This document shows, in pieces, positions 1-8,980 of a DNA stretch of 64,000 bases. Position numbers and translations under genes: made by a program. The stretch is from contig CAVTQY010000001.1 of NCBI GenBank assembly GCA_963736975.1, positions 3,038,001-3,102,000 on the forward strand. Direction: 5' to 3'. A model generated the notes under the pieces. That model worked only from the letters and a program-made list of their open reading frames with translations. It did not search any database and had not been told where the DNA came from. Numbering within the stretch: the stretch's first letter is position 1; the number at the start of each line of letters is the position of its first letter. The DNA comes from CAVTQY01 sp963736975 (GTDB lineage Bacteria; Pseudomonadota; Alphaproteobacteria; Acetobacterales; Acetobacteraceae).

Positions 1-3
1 AAG

Positions 4-1563
4 TCAACTTCCCGAGCCCTGCGGCGGAACCAGGTGAATGTCAAAGGATACCGGTGCCCGGAAGCTGCCCCAAAACACGTGGCGCAACGTGACCGCGAAC
101 ATCCTGCTGCTGGAAGTCAACAACGGCGCCGCCGCCCGCTCGCAGGCGGCGTCGCCGTGAACACAGACGGCAACCATGCCGGCTGTCTTGAGAGCGGCAG
201 CATTCACCCACGGCGCCTTGTGTTGATCGAAGGAGAGGAAAACCGCGGGATGATCGATGCTATAGAACCCGATGGCATTTTCGTACGGATCTGAGCCCGC
301 GACATAACGCAACCGCGTCCCGATCTCTTCGTGCCAGAGGCGAGTCACGAGGACAGCGAGTTCCTGGCGCGGCTCGGTTGCTTCCGGGTCAGGGCTCGTT
401 CGGAATGTGACATAAGCGATCGCCGGGGAAGCCAGCAAGGCAGCGACGGCGATGGCGCCAGTCGGTAATCCGGCTCGCCTGAATAGCAGGCGGGCATCGA
501 ACCGGGGCACGACCCGCATCAGCAGGAGCGGCAACAGCGGAAAGATCCCGATCGTCATGTTCGACGAAATCTTCAACTCGAAAAGCAGACCGAACAGGGC
601 GGTCAGCAGGATCGGCGCTACCACGAGCACAACCAGAAGCGGATCACGCCACTGCCGCGGGGCCCGCACACCGGCGGCACCAGCGCGCATGACGGACACA
701 AGCAGGACCAGCGCCAGCGCATGATACAGCGTCACGGAGGCAAGGAAGCGAAGACTGTATATCACCGCTCGCGTGAGGCCGAGGCCGGTGCGTCCCCAAA
801 TATAGACCACCGGCGGTGCGTCATCGCGCAGCAGCCAGACAAGATGCGGCAACACAAGCGTGCAACAGACGGCGATCGAGATGGCGGGGCAGGCTGAGCG
901 CCAGTAATCGCGTCCACGCGGATGCACCAGTGACGCCGCGAGGCAAGTGATATCCAGGGTAGCGGCGTAGTATTTCGACAACAACCCGGCCGCCAGCAGG
1001 ACGCCGAAGCATACCGCCTGCGACCGGTCGCGGGTGTTGATGGATGTCAGCAGGAAGTAGAGAGTCCAAGGCCAAATCGACAGGAAGATCGAGTTGGCAT
1101 TGTACCTGTAACAAAGAAACGTATAGAATGGTGTTGATAACAGCAAGACGAACGCGGCCAGTCTTTCCCAGTCGGCGGCAAACAGCCCGATCAGCCGCCA
1201 GCAGCCGAGCAGCCCCACCGCCGCATTGAGCACAGCCAGCAGGTTGAAGGCCCAGGCACGGGTGGGAAAAATTCCGAACCACAGCCCGGCGATCCAGGCC
1301 CAGAAGGGCGGATGCTGGTTGTAGCCCAGCCGGAACTCCCGGCCCCAGCTATAGGCCTCGGCGACATCGCCATGCAGCGACATGCCGGCATTCGCGATCG
1401 TGCCGTACAACGTCCAGACCAGCACGAATGCGATAAAACAGGCCAGTACTAAAACCGGTCCGACATCGGGCGGGGCCGCGACTGGGAGGCGGTCGGTGAC
1501 GAGCGCGCGTCTGTCCAGAGAAGCGCGTTCCTGGGCTGCGCCGAGCGCGCAAATCGGCTTCAC
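4..1563 (-). CDS. Glycosyltransferase family 39-type membrane protein
   Basis: A 519-residue polytopic membrane protein resembling the ArnT/PMT_2 family, which transfers sugars from polyprenyl-phosphate donors to lipids or proteins on the periplasmic face. The first hydrophobic segment is near residues 35-58 and is followed by an acidic loop (Asp66 in HGDVAEAY) and an HPP motif at 84-86, as expected for the first periplasmic loop of GT-C enzymes. Many further hydrophobic segments follow to about residue 390, then a soluble C-terminal tail. The stop codon lies at the window edge, so the gene is complete. It starts 14 bases after the chvG stop on the same strand and is probably cotranscribed with chvI-chvG. 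Acceptor and sugar cannot be read from the sequence. Confidence 0.8.
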   Translation of the reverse strand: MKPICALGAAQERASLDRRALVTDRLPVAAPPDVGPVLVLACFIAFVLVWTLYGTIANAGMSLHGDVAEAYSWGREFRLGYNQHPPFWAWIAGLWFGIFPTRAWAFNLLAVLNAAVGLLGCWRLIGLFAADWERLAAFVLLLSTPFYTFLCYRYNANSIFLSIWPWTLYFLLTSINTRDRSQAVCFGVLLAAGLLSKYYAATLDITCLAASLVHPRGRDYWRSACPAISIAVCCTLVLPHLVWLLRDDAPPVVYIWGRTGLGLTRAVIYSLRFLASVTLYHALALVLLVSVMRAGAAGVRAPRQWRDPLLVVLVVAPILLTALFGLLFELKISSNMTIGIFPLLPLLLMRVVPRFDARLLFRRAGLPTGAIAVAALLASPAIAYVTFRTSPDPEATEPRQELAVLVTRLWHEEIGTRLRYVAGSDPYENAIGFYSIDHPAVFLSFDQHKAPWVNAAALKTAGMVAVCVHGDAACERAAAPLLTSSSRMFAVTLRHVFWGSFRAPVSFDIHLVPPQGSGS

Positions 1564-1577
1564 GGCGTGACGGTGCC

Positions 1578-3267
1578 CTACGCCTTGGGGAGATTGATGG
1601 TAAGCCGTGCGCCGAGCAGTTGACCGCTCGCATCGCGACGGTTCTCGGCCATGATGCGGCCGCGCAAAGCCTCGACAATCTGGCGGCTGATCGACAGGCC
1701 CAGTCCGGAATGCTGGCCGAAGCGTTCATCGGTCGGGCGTTCGGAATAGAATCGGTCGAACACCTGCTCCAGCTTGCCGTCCGGTATACCGGGACCGTCA
1801 TCGTCAATTATGACCTGCACCATCCCGCGGTTTTCCTGCGCCTGGATGCGAATCCGTCCCCGCGGGGGGCTGAACGATTCGGCATTATTAATAAGGTTGC
1901 GGAACACCTGCACCAACCGGTCCTCCACGCCGCGCACCGTCAAAGGAGCGGCAGGAACTTCTACCTGAAGCCACGGATCGTCCTCGCTCCGGGTCGCGTC
2001 GTGCAGCTCCTTCAAGGTGCGCAGCATCGGCACGATGTCCACACGCCCGGTCATCACGCGCGACAGCTCCGCATCGACGCGCGAGGCATCGGAGACATCG
2101 CTGATCAACCTGTTCAGCCGGGTGACATCGTCATTGACGATTGCCAGAAGCTGTTTCTGCCGCGCCGGGTCCTCGATGCGCCGTAGCGTCTCGATGGCGC
2201 TGCGGATCGAGGACAGCGGGTTCTTGATCTCATGCGCCACATCGGCCGCGAAGCGCTCGATCGCATCCATCCGCTGCCACAACGCAGCCGCTGAATCGGC
2301 CAGCGCAACGGCCAGTGCGCCCACCTCGTCGTGCCGCGCGAGCAGTGAGCGCGGCACGCTGCCGGTCCGTCCCTGGCCCTCGCGCATATCGGCTGCGGCG
2401 TCCGCGAGCCGCAGGATGGGTCGGGCGATCGTGCGCGAAAGATACCAAGACAACAGGACAGTGAGTCCCAGGGCCAAAGTGAACAGGCCCAGGATCGACA
2501 TGCGGATGGCGAACAGGCTGGCATCAACCTCGCGGGCCTCGCGGGTCAGCAGGATTATGCCCACAGTGTGACGATTGCGCTCGATCGGTTCAGCGACGGT
2601 CACCAGCAGCCGGTTATCGCGGGTCCGGCGGATATAGGGCGGCATCTCCCGGCTCTGATCGGAACTCGACAGCCGTAGCTCCTCCTTCACGTCGGGCTGC
2701 CATTCAGGCCCGGCACCGCCGGGAGTCAGATCGACCGCGCTAGGCATCTGATGCGGCAACAGAGAGAGGATCCTGTCATAGACCCAGCCGATCGCCCCCA
2801 GAACGCGCCCGTGATTAACCGCCGGCGGCAGTTCCGGGCCGCGGGGCTGGCCGTTCGCTTCCGGCAGGGTGGAATTCGGCAAGCACAGTGCCGTCCGGAC
2901 TATAAATCTTGGCTTGTGCATCCGGGGTCGGCTCGGTCAATCGGCGCAGCAATGGGCGCGCAATCTCCGGTACCAATTTCGGATCGGCCGGATTGGTCGC
3001 ATTCACGGCACTTTCGGCCAATGCACCTGCATAGACCTTGGCCTGCTCGCGCAAGGCCAGCACCTCCGCCTCCAGCAACCCGTTCTGATACTGGTCCAGA
3101 TAGAGCAATGCGGCCAGCAGCAACGCCAGCGGCAGCAGGTTGACCAGCAGGATGCGCCGCAGCGTGGGAGAAAACCAGCGCGGCCCGACGGCCGCGTGCG
3201 GACGTCGGTCTTCCGCCCGGGACAGCCCATCGGCAGACGGACGATGCCGAATGGGAAGCTGCAGCAA
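1578..3267 (-). CDS. chvG: ChvG-type sensor histidine kinase (apparent +1 frameshift)
   Basis: Membrane sensor kinase of the ChvG/ExoS family, which senses acid or envelope stress and phosphorylates ChvI. The N-terminal part has a TM segment (LLVNLLPLALLLAALLYLD) and a periplasmic domain. The C-terminal part has a second TM segment, HAMP, the H-box (VAHEIKNPLSS), N-box (RNLINNAESF), DDDGPGIP and GLGLSISRQ. The two parts are in different frames. Removing one A from GAATTC (minus strand, about 2875-2876) gives ...VLADSTLPEANG..., restores a 562-residue protein of normal family length, and resembles other ChvG sequences. The start is taken as TTG at 3267, just after the chvI stop; a longer start overlapping chvI is possible. 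The shift is probably a sequencing error, but a true mutation cannot be excluded. Confidence 0.85.
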
Positions 3268-3268
3268 C

Positions 3269-3970
3269 TTAGTGTTCCTTGTAGCGGTAACCGATGCCGT
3301 AAAGCGTCTCGATGTGGTTGAAACTGTCATCAACCGTACGGAATTTCTTGCGGATGCGCTTCACGTGGCTGTCGATCGTGCGGTCGTCCACGTAGATGTT
3401 CTCGCCATAAGCGGCGTCGATGAGCTGATCGCGGCTTTTCACCATGCCCGGCCGCGCCGCCAGAGCCTTGACCAGCAGGAACTCGGTCACCGTGAGCTGT
3501 ATGTCCTGCGCCCTCCAGGTGCATTGGTGCTTGGTCTCGTCGAGCGTCAGGTCGCCGCGTACCATCACCCCGCCGGGAGCAGCACCCGACCCCTCGGCGC
3601 GCGACGCCTCGTTGCGACGGAGCAGGGCGCGGATCCGCTCGATCAGCAGCCGCTGACTGAACGGCTTGGTGATGTAGTCATCGGCGCCCAGCCTGAGCCC
3701 CATCAGCTCATCCACCTCCTCGTCTTTTGAGGTGAGAAAGATGACCGGCATCGCACTGCGCTGCCGCAGCCGCTGCAACAGCTCCATCCCATCCATGCGC
3801 GGCATTTTGATGTCGAGCACCGCGAGATCCACTGGTCGGGCGGTGAGGCCCTGCAGTGCACTTTCCCCATCCGTGTACGTGCGGACCTGGAACCCCTCCT
3901 GCTCGAGGGTCATCGAGACGCTCGTGAGAATGTTGCGGTCGTCGTCGACCAGGGCGATGGTCTGTTTCAT
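3269..3970 (-). CDS. chvI: ChvI-type response regulator
   Basis: OmpR/PhoB-class response regulator of 233 residues. The receiver domain has the acidic pair in ALVDDD, the phosphoacceptor Asp in LAVLDIKMPRMDG, a Thr in FLTS and the Lys in YITKPF. It is followed by a winged-helix DNA-binding domain with the typical DDRTIDSHVKRIRKKF and YGIGYRY signatures. It pairs with the chvG gene directly downstream. The reading frame is open for a further kilobase upstream, but homology begins at the ATG at 3970, so the longer frame is rejected. ChvI usually controls exopolysaccharide, acid response and envelope genes in alphaproteobacteria. No hprK or ptsH follows here, unlike the common arrangement. Confidence 0.93.
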   Translation of the reverse strand: MKQTIALVDDDRNILTSVSMTLEQEGFQVRTYTDGESALQGLTARPVDLAVLDIKMPRMDGMELLQRLRQRSAMPVIFLTSKDEEVDELMGLRLGADDYITKPFSQRLLIERIRALLRRNEASRAEGSGAAPGGVMVRGDLTLDETKHQCTWRAQDIQLTVTEFLLVKALAARPGMVKSRDQLIDAAYGENIYVDDRTIDSHVKRIRKKFRTVDDSFNHIETLYGIGYRYKEH

Positions 3971-4081
3971 CAATGCATGCTCCGAGACCACAAGGCACGA
4001 GGCGAGTTTCGGGCAACCCGATACCGCTCTGATCCCTTTGGGGGGAGATTGTGGCGCATTGTGGACCCGCAGGGAACGACC

Positions 4082-4871
4082 ATGGCGACAGCCGCTTTCG
4101 AACCACGCCGCTTCCGCACGGCCGCGGCGCATTACCGCCCGGGGCGGCCGGATTACGCGCCGACCTTGATCCGTCGCGTGGCGCGACTCTGCGGTCTCGG
4201 CGCAGGATCCCGCGTGCTGGACCTGGGCTGTGGACCCGGTCTGCTCTCGGCTGCATTCGCTCCTTTTGCCGACCAGGTGGTCGCCGTCGACCCAGAACCG
4301 GAGATGCTCGCCGCCGTGGCGAAGCTCGCGATTCCGAATCTCCAGTCGGTCCGTGGCAGCTCTTTCGATCTGGGACCGGCACTTGGCCGGTTCCGCCTCG
4401 TGACGATGGGCCGCTCCTTCCATTGGATGGATCGAGCCGACACGCTCCGACGTCTCGATGCCCTGCTGAAACCCAGCGGCGCCGTGGCCCTGTTCGACAC
4501 CTCGCATCCGGACCTCCCGATTAACGCCTGGGCGGCGGAGTTCAGGGCGCTGCGGCGCGGCTACGAGGATGATGCCGATCACCCGCGCCGCACGTCGGGA
4601 TGGCTCCCTCACGAAGCCATCCTGCTTGAAATCCTCATTCAGCCATCTTGAAACGCTGTCGGTGATCGAATCTCGCCAGATATCGCCGGGTTCCCTGGTC
4701 GATCGCGCCCTGTCGATGTCGGGCACCTCTCCTGAGCGGCTTGGCGCCCGCGCCCTGGATTTCGCGGGAGATATTGAGCGCCTGATGTTACCGTACGCCC
4801 AGGACGGGATGGTAATGGAGGTCCTGGAATCGCGGGCGCGGATCGGCTTCCGCCCCGGGGAAGAGCCATGA
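4082..4871 (+). CDS. Class I SAM-dependent methyltransferase (apparent frameshift)
   Basis: Small-molecule methyltransferase with the SAM-binding motif VLDLGCGPGLL, an acidic residue ending the second strand (VVAVDPEPEML) and a RSFHWMDR segment typical of UbiE-like enzymes. The frame breaks near 4630. Removing one A from GAAATCC joins ...HEAILLE to SSFSHLETLSV and gives 262 residues, the usual length. The start is ATG at 4082; an upstream in-frame ATG at 3977 adds 35 residues of poor quality. The stop overlaps the next start as ATGA, so the gene is translationally linked to the PPOX gene and is probably the first gene of the F420 operon. The substrate is unknown. Confidence 0.75.
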
Positions 4872-5551
4872 GTGGAGCCCGCTCCTGGACCGCCCGCAAG
4901 TTGCTGCGCGCCGCGCATCAAGGAAGCCTGGCCACGGCCGCTGCCGGGTTGCCTTTTGCCTCTCTGGTCACCCCGGCAACCGCTCCCGACCTCTCGGTGC
5001 TGTTGCTGTTGTCGGACCTTGCCGAACACACGAAGCATCTGCGCGCCGAGCCCAACTGCGCCCTCCTGGTCCTGGGCCCTCCCGTGGCGAAAAATCCGCA
5101 GACCACCCCACGTGTTGCTGTCAGCGGCGTGGCGGAACTTGCGAACGACCCGGAACTACGCTCGCGCTATCTTGCCATTCATCCTTATGCCGCGATGTAT
5201 GCCGATTTCGCCGATTTCCACTTATGGCGCATTCGCCCGGCCAGCGGTTTGTTCGTCGGCGGCTTCGCCCAGGCGGCTCGGTTGGGAGCGGCGGAGCTCA
5301 CTGCCGATCCGGCGGCCACAGCCGCCATCCAGGCAGCTGGCGGCTCGATCATGGACGAATGGAACCAGACCCGCTCTGACGTGCTGGCGCGCATGGCGGG
5401 CGAGCCCGGACCTTGGCGCATCGCGGCGCTGGATGTGGACGGATGCCACCTCGCGCAGGGCGAGCATGTTCTTCGGCTGGACTTCCCAACCCCGGTCGTC
5501 TCCGAAGCAGAGCTGCGGCGGGAGTTGGCGCGGTTCGCGGGCGGTGATTAA
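4868..5551 (+). CDS. PPOX-class (pyridoxamine 5'-phosphate oxidase-like) flavin/F420-binding protein
   Basis: A 227-residue protein resembling the HugZ-type branch of the split beta-barrel PPOX superfamily. The N-terminal half has the strand pattern of the barrel (GSLATAAAGLPFASLVTPATA, then SDLAEHTKHL, then AVSGVAEL). The C-terminal domain contains AALDVDGCHLA, typical of the DUF2470-like tail. Members bind FMN, haem or F420. Its position between an upstream methyltransferase (ATGA overlap) and F420 genes suggests it may be an F420-dependent reductase, but haem- or FMN-binding members look alike at this level. Cofactor choice is inference. Confidence 0.72.
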   Translation: MSGARSWTARKLLRAAHQGSLATAAAGLPFASLVTPATAPDLSVLLLLSDLAEHTKHLRAEPNCALLVLGPPVAKNPQTTPRVAVSGVAELANDPELRSRYLAIHPYAAMYADFADFHLWRIRPASGLFVGGFAQAARLGAAELTADPAATAAIQAAGGSIMDEWNQTRSDVLARMAGEPGPWRIAALDVDGCHLAQGEHVLRLDFPTPVVSEAELRRELARFAGGD

Positions 5552-5580
5552 TCCTTGCTCTTTCTGCAGGAGGACCGGCG

Positions 5581-6586
5581 GTGCTCAGGCTTGGATATAA
5601 GGCGTCGGCAGAACAGTTCGATCCGCGTACGCTGCTGGCTTTCGCGGTGACGGCGGAACGGCAGGGGTTCGAACTCGGTCTTCGTCAGCGACCATTTCCA
5701 GCCCTGGAAGCACACCGACGGCCACGCGCCCTCGGCGCTCGTCTGGCTCGGCGCGCTCGGCGCCAGCACGCAGCGGGTCGTGATGGGCACCAGCGTGCTG
5801 ACCCCAACCTTCCGCTATCACCCGACGGTGGTGGCCCAAGCGTTCGGCACGCTCGGCGCGATGTTCCCCGGCCGGGTGATCCTCGGGGTCGGTACCGGCA
5901 AGTCGCTTAATGAAGTCCCATCCACCGGGATGGCATGGCCCGAGTTCAAGGAACGCTTCGCGCGCCTGCGCGAGGCGATCGCGCTGATCAAGCGGCTTTG
6001 GCGCGAGCAGCACGTCACCTTCGAGGGCCAGTACTATCGAACCAAGGACGCCACGATCTACGACCGGCCGAATGAGCCGGTGCCCATTTATGTCGCGGCG
6101 GCGGGCGCGTTGGTGGCGAAATACGCCGGCCGTAACGGGGACGGGTTCATCTGCACCAGCGGAAAGGGCACCTCCTTGTATAAGGACACGCTGTTGCCGA
6201 ACCTTGCCGAGGGCCTTGCCGCATCCGCGCAACCGGGCCGGCCCTACGACCGTATGATCGAGATGAAGGTCTCTTTCGACACCGACCACCGGCGTGCAAT
6301 GGAAGACACCCGGCATTGGGCGGCCCTGGCACTGACCCCGGAGGAGAAGGTGTCGGTCGAGGACCCCCGCGAAATGGAACGTCTAGCCGCCGCCCTACCG
6401 GTCGAGCGCGCCGCCAGCCGGTGGATCGTGTCCAGCGATCCGGACGAGCATATCAACAAGATCACGCCCTACGTCGAGCTGGGCTTCCGTCACTTGGTGT
6501 TCCACGCGCCGGGTACCGATCAGGAGCAATTCCTGCGTCTCTACGGCGCACAGGTGCTGCCCAGGCTGCGCCAGCGCTTCGGGTGA
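5581..6586 (+). CDS. Fgd-like F420-dependent dehydrogenase (apparent frameshift)
   Basis: Luciferase-like TIM-barrel oxidoreductase closely resembling F420-dependent glucose-6-phosphate dehydrogenase. Shared segments include LGYKASAEQF, VSDHFQPWKH (the His and Trp that contact F420), GTSVLTPTFRY, GDGFICTSGKG, SRWIVSSDPDE and HLVFHAPG. Lys and Arg residues that bind the sugar phosphate in mycobacterial Fgd1 (Lys198, Lys259, Arg283 by recalled numbering) have counterparts. The residue at the place of catalytic Glu109 is Lys (VGTGKSLNE). The frame breaks at about 5672: removing one A of GAAC joins QGFD to SVFVSDHF and gives 334 residues, the family length. The GTG start at 5581 follows an AGGAGG site. 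Its stop overlaps the cofE start as GTGA. Confidence 0.82.
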
Positions 6587-7361
6587 GTGCCTTCGCCTCG
6601 AGCACGCTTGAGTTATTCGCCGTCCCGGGTCTGCCCATCGTGCAGCCCGGTGACGATATCGCCCGGCTGATTGTCGCGGCTCTCGCGGACGCCGGGCGCG
6701 AGTTGCGCAACGGCGACGTTGTCGTGCTGGCGCAGAAGATCGTTTCCAAAGCCGAGGCGCGGCTGGTGGACCTTGCAACTGTGGTCCCGTCGCAGGCTGC
6801 CATCGACCTTGCCGCGGCAGTCGGTAAGGATCCGCGTCTCGTGTCCGTAATTCTGTCGGAATCGACCCGCGTCGTGCGCAGCCGGCCAAACCTGCTCATC
6901 ATGCAGCACAGGCTGGGCTTTGTGATGGCAAATGCCGGCGTGGACCATTCGAACGTGGCCGCGCCGGGTGAACCCGAACAGGTGTTGCTGCTGCCCACCG
7001 ACCCGGATCGCTCCGCCGCGCGACTTCGCGACCAGCTGGCTGCCTTGTGCGGTGCGGAGGTCGCGGCGGTGATCAGCGACAGCTTCGGCCGCCCCTGGCG
7101 CCGAGGCAGTTGCGGCATCGCGATCGGCGCCGCCGGACTCCCGCCCCTGGTCGATTTGCGCGGGCAACCGGACCTGTTCGGCCGCACGCTGGAAGTGACG
7201 CTGGTTGGCCTGGCCGACGAGATCGCCGCCGCCGCCTCGCTGCTGCAAGGCCAGGCAGCCGAAGGCCAGCCGGTGGTCGTGTTGCGCGGGCTGCGATGGT
7301 TGGCCCCCGAGGCCCCAGCAGCGTCACTCGTGCGGCCTCCGGAGGAGGACCTTTCCGGTGA
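6583..7361 (+). CDS. cofE: Coenzyme F420-0:L-glutamate ligase
   Basis: CofE/FbiB N-terminal-type ligase that adds gamma-linked glutamates to F420-0 using GTP. It is recognised by LFAVPGLPIVQPGDDIA, NGDVVVLAQKIVSKAEAR, VMANAGVDHSNV, and SDSFGRPWRRGSCGIAIG. The GTG start at 6583 overlaps the previous stop. In the deposited sequence the frame runs on to 7464, over 100 bases into cofD. Restoring one T in CTTT at about 7352-7354 changes the end to PPEEDLFR followed by TGA at 7359-7361, the normal CofE C-terminus, and recreates a four-base GTGA overlap with cofD. The long tail is therefore probably an artefact. No FbiB-type nitroreductase domain is attached. Confidence 0.88.
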
Positions 7362-8281
7362 TTGTCGCGCTCTCCGGCGGGATCGGCGGGGCCAAACTGG
7401 CACTCGGCCTGAGCCGGGTGCTGCCGCCGGATCAGCTCCTCGTGGTCGCCAATATCGGCGATGATTTCGAGCATCTGGGGCTGGCCATCTCGCCCGATCT
7501 CGACACGCTGACCTACACTCTGGCCGGGCTTGATAACCCGGACTTTGGTTGGGGGCGACGCGACGAGACCTGGTCGTTCATGGAAACGTTAACGACGCTC
7601 GGTGGCGAGAGCTGGTTCCGGCTTGGCGATCGCGATCTCGCGCTGCATGTGGAGCGTACCCGCCGGCTCCATGCCGGCGAGCCTCTCTCGGCGATCACCA
7701 CCGATTTTTGCCGCCGCCTCCACGTTGGACCGAGGCTGCTGCCGGCGAGCGACGACCCGGTGCGCACCCATGTGTTGACCGACGCGGGCTGGCTTGGGTT
7801 TCAGGACTGGTTCGTGCGGCAGCGCACCGCGCCCGCCGTCCGCGGCTTGCGCTTCGAAGGTGCCGACCGCGCGCGGGCGCATCACGACGTGGTAAAAGCC
7901 CTGGAACGAGCCGAGGCGGTCGTCATTTGCCCCTCCAATCCTTTCATAAGCGTCGATCCGATCCTGGCCGTACCGGGGATCCGGAAGGCGTTGCTGGCGA
8001 CACCGGCTCCGACCGTCGCGATCTCGCCGATAATCGGCGACCGCGCCGTGAAAGGCCCGACGGCGAAGATGATGGCCGAACTCGGCCTCGCCGTCAGTGC
8101 CCGCGCGGTCGCTGAGCATTACGGCGAGTTACTGGACCTCTACATCGCCGACGAGAATGACACCGGCACGGTGACCGGTCTGCATCCCCGCATCATCTTC
8201 GCGCCTACGCTGATGAGCACGCTGGCCGAGAAGGAGGCGCTGGCCCGAGTCGTGCTGGACGCAACCGCGGCGCAGCAATGA
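7358..8281 (+). CDS. cofD: 2-phospho-L-lactate transferase (F420 biosynthesis)
   Basis: CofD/FbiA of 307 residues. It transfers the phospholactyl (or related) group from the activated GDP/GTP adduct to the deazaflavin Fo to form F420-0. Diagnostic features are the N-terminal nucleotide-binding loop ALSGGIGGAKLALGL, VVANIGDDFEHLGL, and LDNPDFGWGRRDETW, followed by CPSNPFISVDPIL and IIGDRAVKGPTAKM. Start GTG at 7358 with a GGAGGAG site about 11 bases upstream. An in-frame upstream start at 7205 is rejected because it lies wholly inside cofE. The stop overlaps cofC as ATGA. Confidence 0.93.
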   Translation: MIVALSGGIGGAKLALGLSRVLPPDQLLVVANIGDDFEHLGLAISPDLDTLTYTLAGLDNPDFGWGRRDETWSFMETLTTLGGESWFRLGDRDLALHVERTRRLHAGEPLSAITTDFCRRLHVGPRLLPASDDPVRTHVLTDAGWLGFQDWFVRQRTAPAVRGLRFEGADRARAHHDVVKALERAEAVVICPSNPFISVDPILAVPGIRKALLATPAPTVAISPIIGDRAVKGPTAKMMAELGLAVSARAVAEHYGELLDLYIADENDTGTVTGLHPRIIFAPTLMSTLAEKEALARVVLDATAAQQ

Positions 8282-8925
8282 CCGGTGTGTGGGCCGCGGT
8301 GCCGGTGAAGGAGTTCGCCGGCGCCAAGCAGCGACTTGCGGCGCTGCTAAGCCCAGCACAGCGGGCGCTGCTCGCGGCGACTATGCTGGAGGATGTACTC
8401 GCCGCGCTCGTCACCGCACCGCTGGCCGGCATCATGGTGAACACGGCGGACCCCGGCGCGGCGGCATTGGCCCGCCGCTACGGCGCCCGCGTGGTCACCG
8501 ACGCCGCCAGCAACGGCCATACCCCAGCCGTTGCTGCCATGGCGGCGTTGCTGGCGGCGGAAGGTGCCGAAGCAATGCTGACGCTTCCGGGCGACATTCC
8601 GCGGATCACGGACGCCGAGATCGCAACCCTCTGCGCCGTGCGGCGACCCTCCCCATCTTTCACGATCGTCCCGGCTCACGACGAGCGTGGCTCCAACGCC
8701 GTGCTGGTCGCGCCGCCGCAAGCGGTGCCGCTACGGTTCGGTGACGACAGCTTCTTTCCCCACCTCGCGGCGGCCCGGCGCGCAGAAATAGAGCCGGTCG
8801 TCACTACGCTTCCTGGGATCGGCCTCGATATCGACCATCCGGAAGACGTGCAGCGATTTCTGCGCACGACGCCCGTCCAGCACACACGAACGTCGTACCT
8901 GCTGACGAAGTGGGCCCGCTCCTGA
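8278..8925 (+). CDS. cofC: 2-phospho-L-lactate guanylyltransferase (F420 biosynthesis)
   Basis: CofC/FbiD of 215 residues, a nucleotidyltransferase that activates phospholactate, phosphoenolpyruvate or a related phosphoacid with GTP. Characteristic segments are WAAVPVKEFAGAKQRL at the N-terminus, LTLPGDIPRIT (metal-binding Asp), SNAVLVAPP, LRFGDDSFFPHLAAA and GLDIDHPEDV. It overlaps cofD by four bases and is the last gene of the F420 operon; a hairpin-forming intergenic repeat follows. The Fo synthase gene (fbiC or cofG/cofH) is not in this window. Confidence 0.93.
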   Translation: MTGVWAAVPVKEFAGAKQRLAALLSPAQRALLAATMLEDVLAALVTAPLAGIMVNTADPGAAALARRYGARVVTDAASNGHTPAVAAMAALLAAEGAEAMLTLPGDIPRITDAEIATLCAVRRPSPSFTIVPAHDERGSNAVLVAPPQAVPLRFGDDSFFPHLAAARRAEIEPVVTTLPGIGLDIDHPEDVQRFLRTTPVQHTRTSYLLTKWARS

Positions 8926-8977
8926 ACCTCTCCCGCTTTTGCGGGAGAGGTCGCCGCGCAGCCCGGCGGGTGAGGGC
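8926..8977 (+). repeat. Intergenic inverted-repeat element, copy 1
   Basis: An 11-base stem (ACCTCTCCCGC, TTTT loop, GCGGGAGAGGT) followed by a spacer ending in GGTGAGGGC. The same architecture, on the opposite strand, lies at 59839-59889. It sits directly after the cofC stop, between convergent transcription units, and may end or stabilise transcripts. There is no trailing T-run. Confidence 0.6.
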
Positions 8978-8980
8978 CGG

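Noticed and set aside
3971..5038. N-terminal extension of chvI by over 350 residues
   Set aside because: The extension is antisense to the methyltransferase and PPOX genes and has no domain; receiver homology begins at the ATG at 3970.
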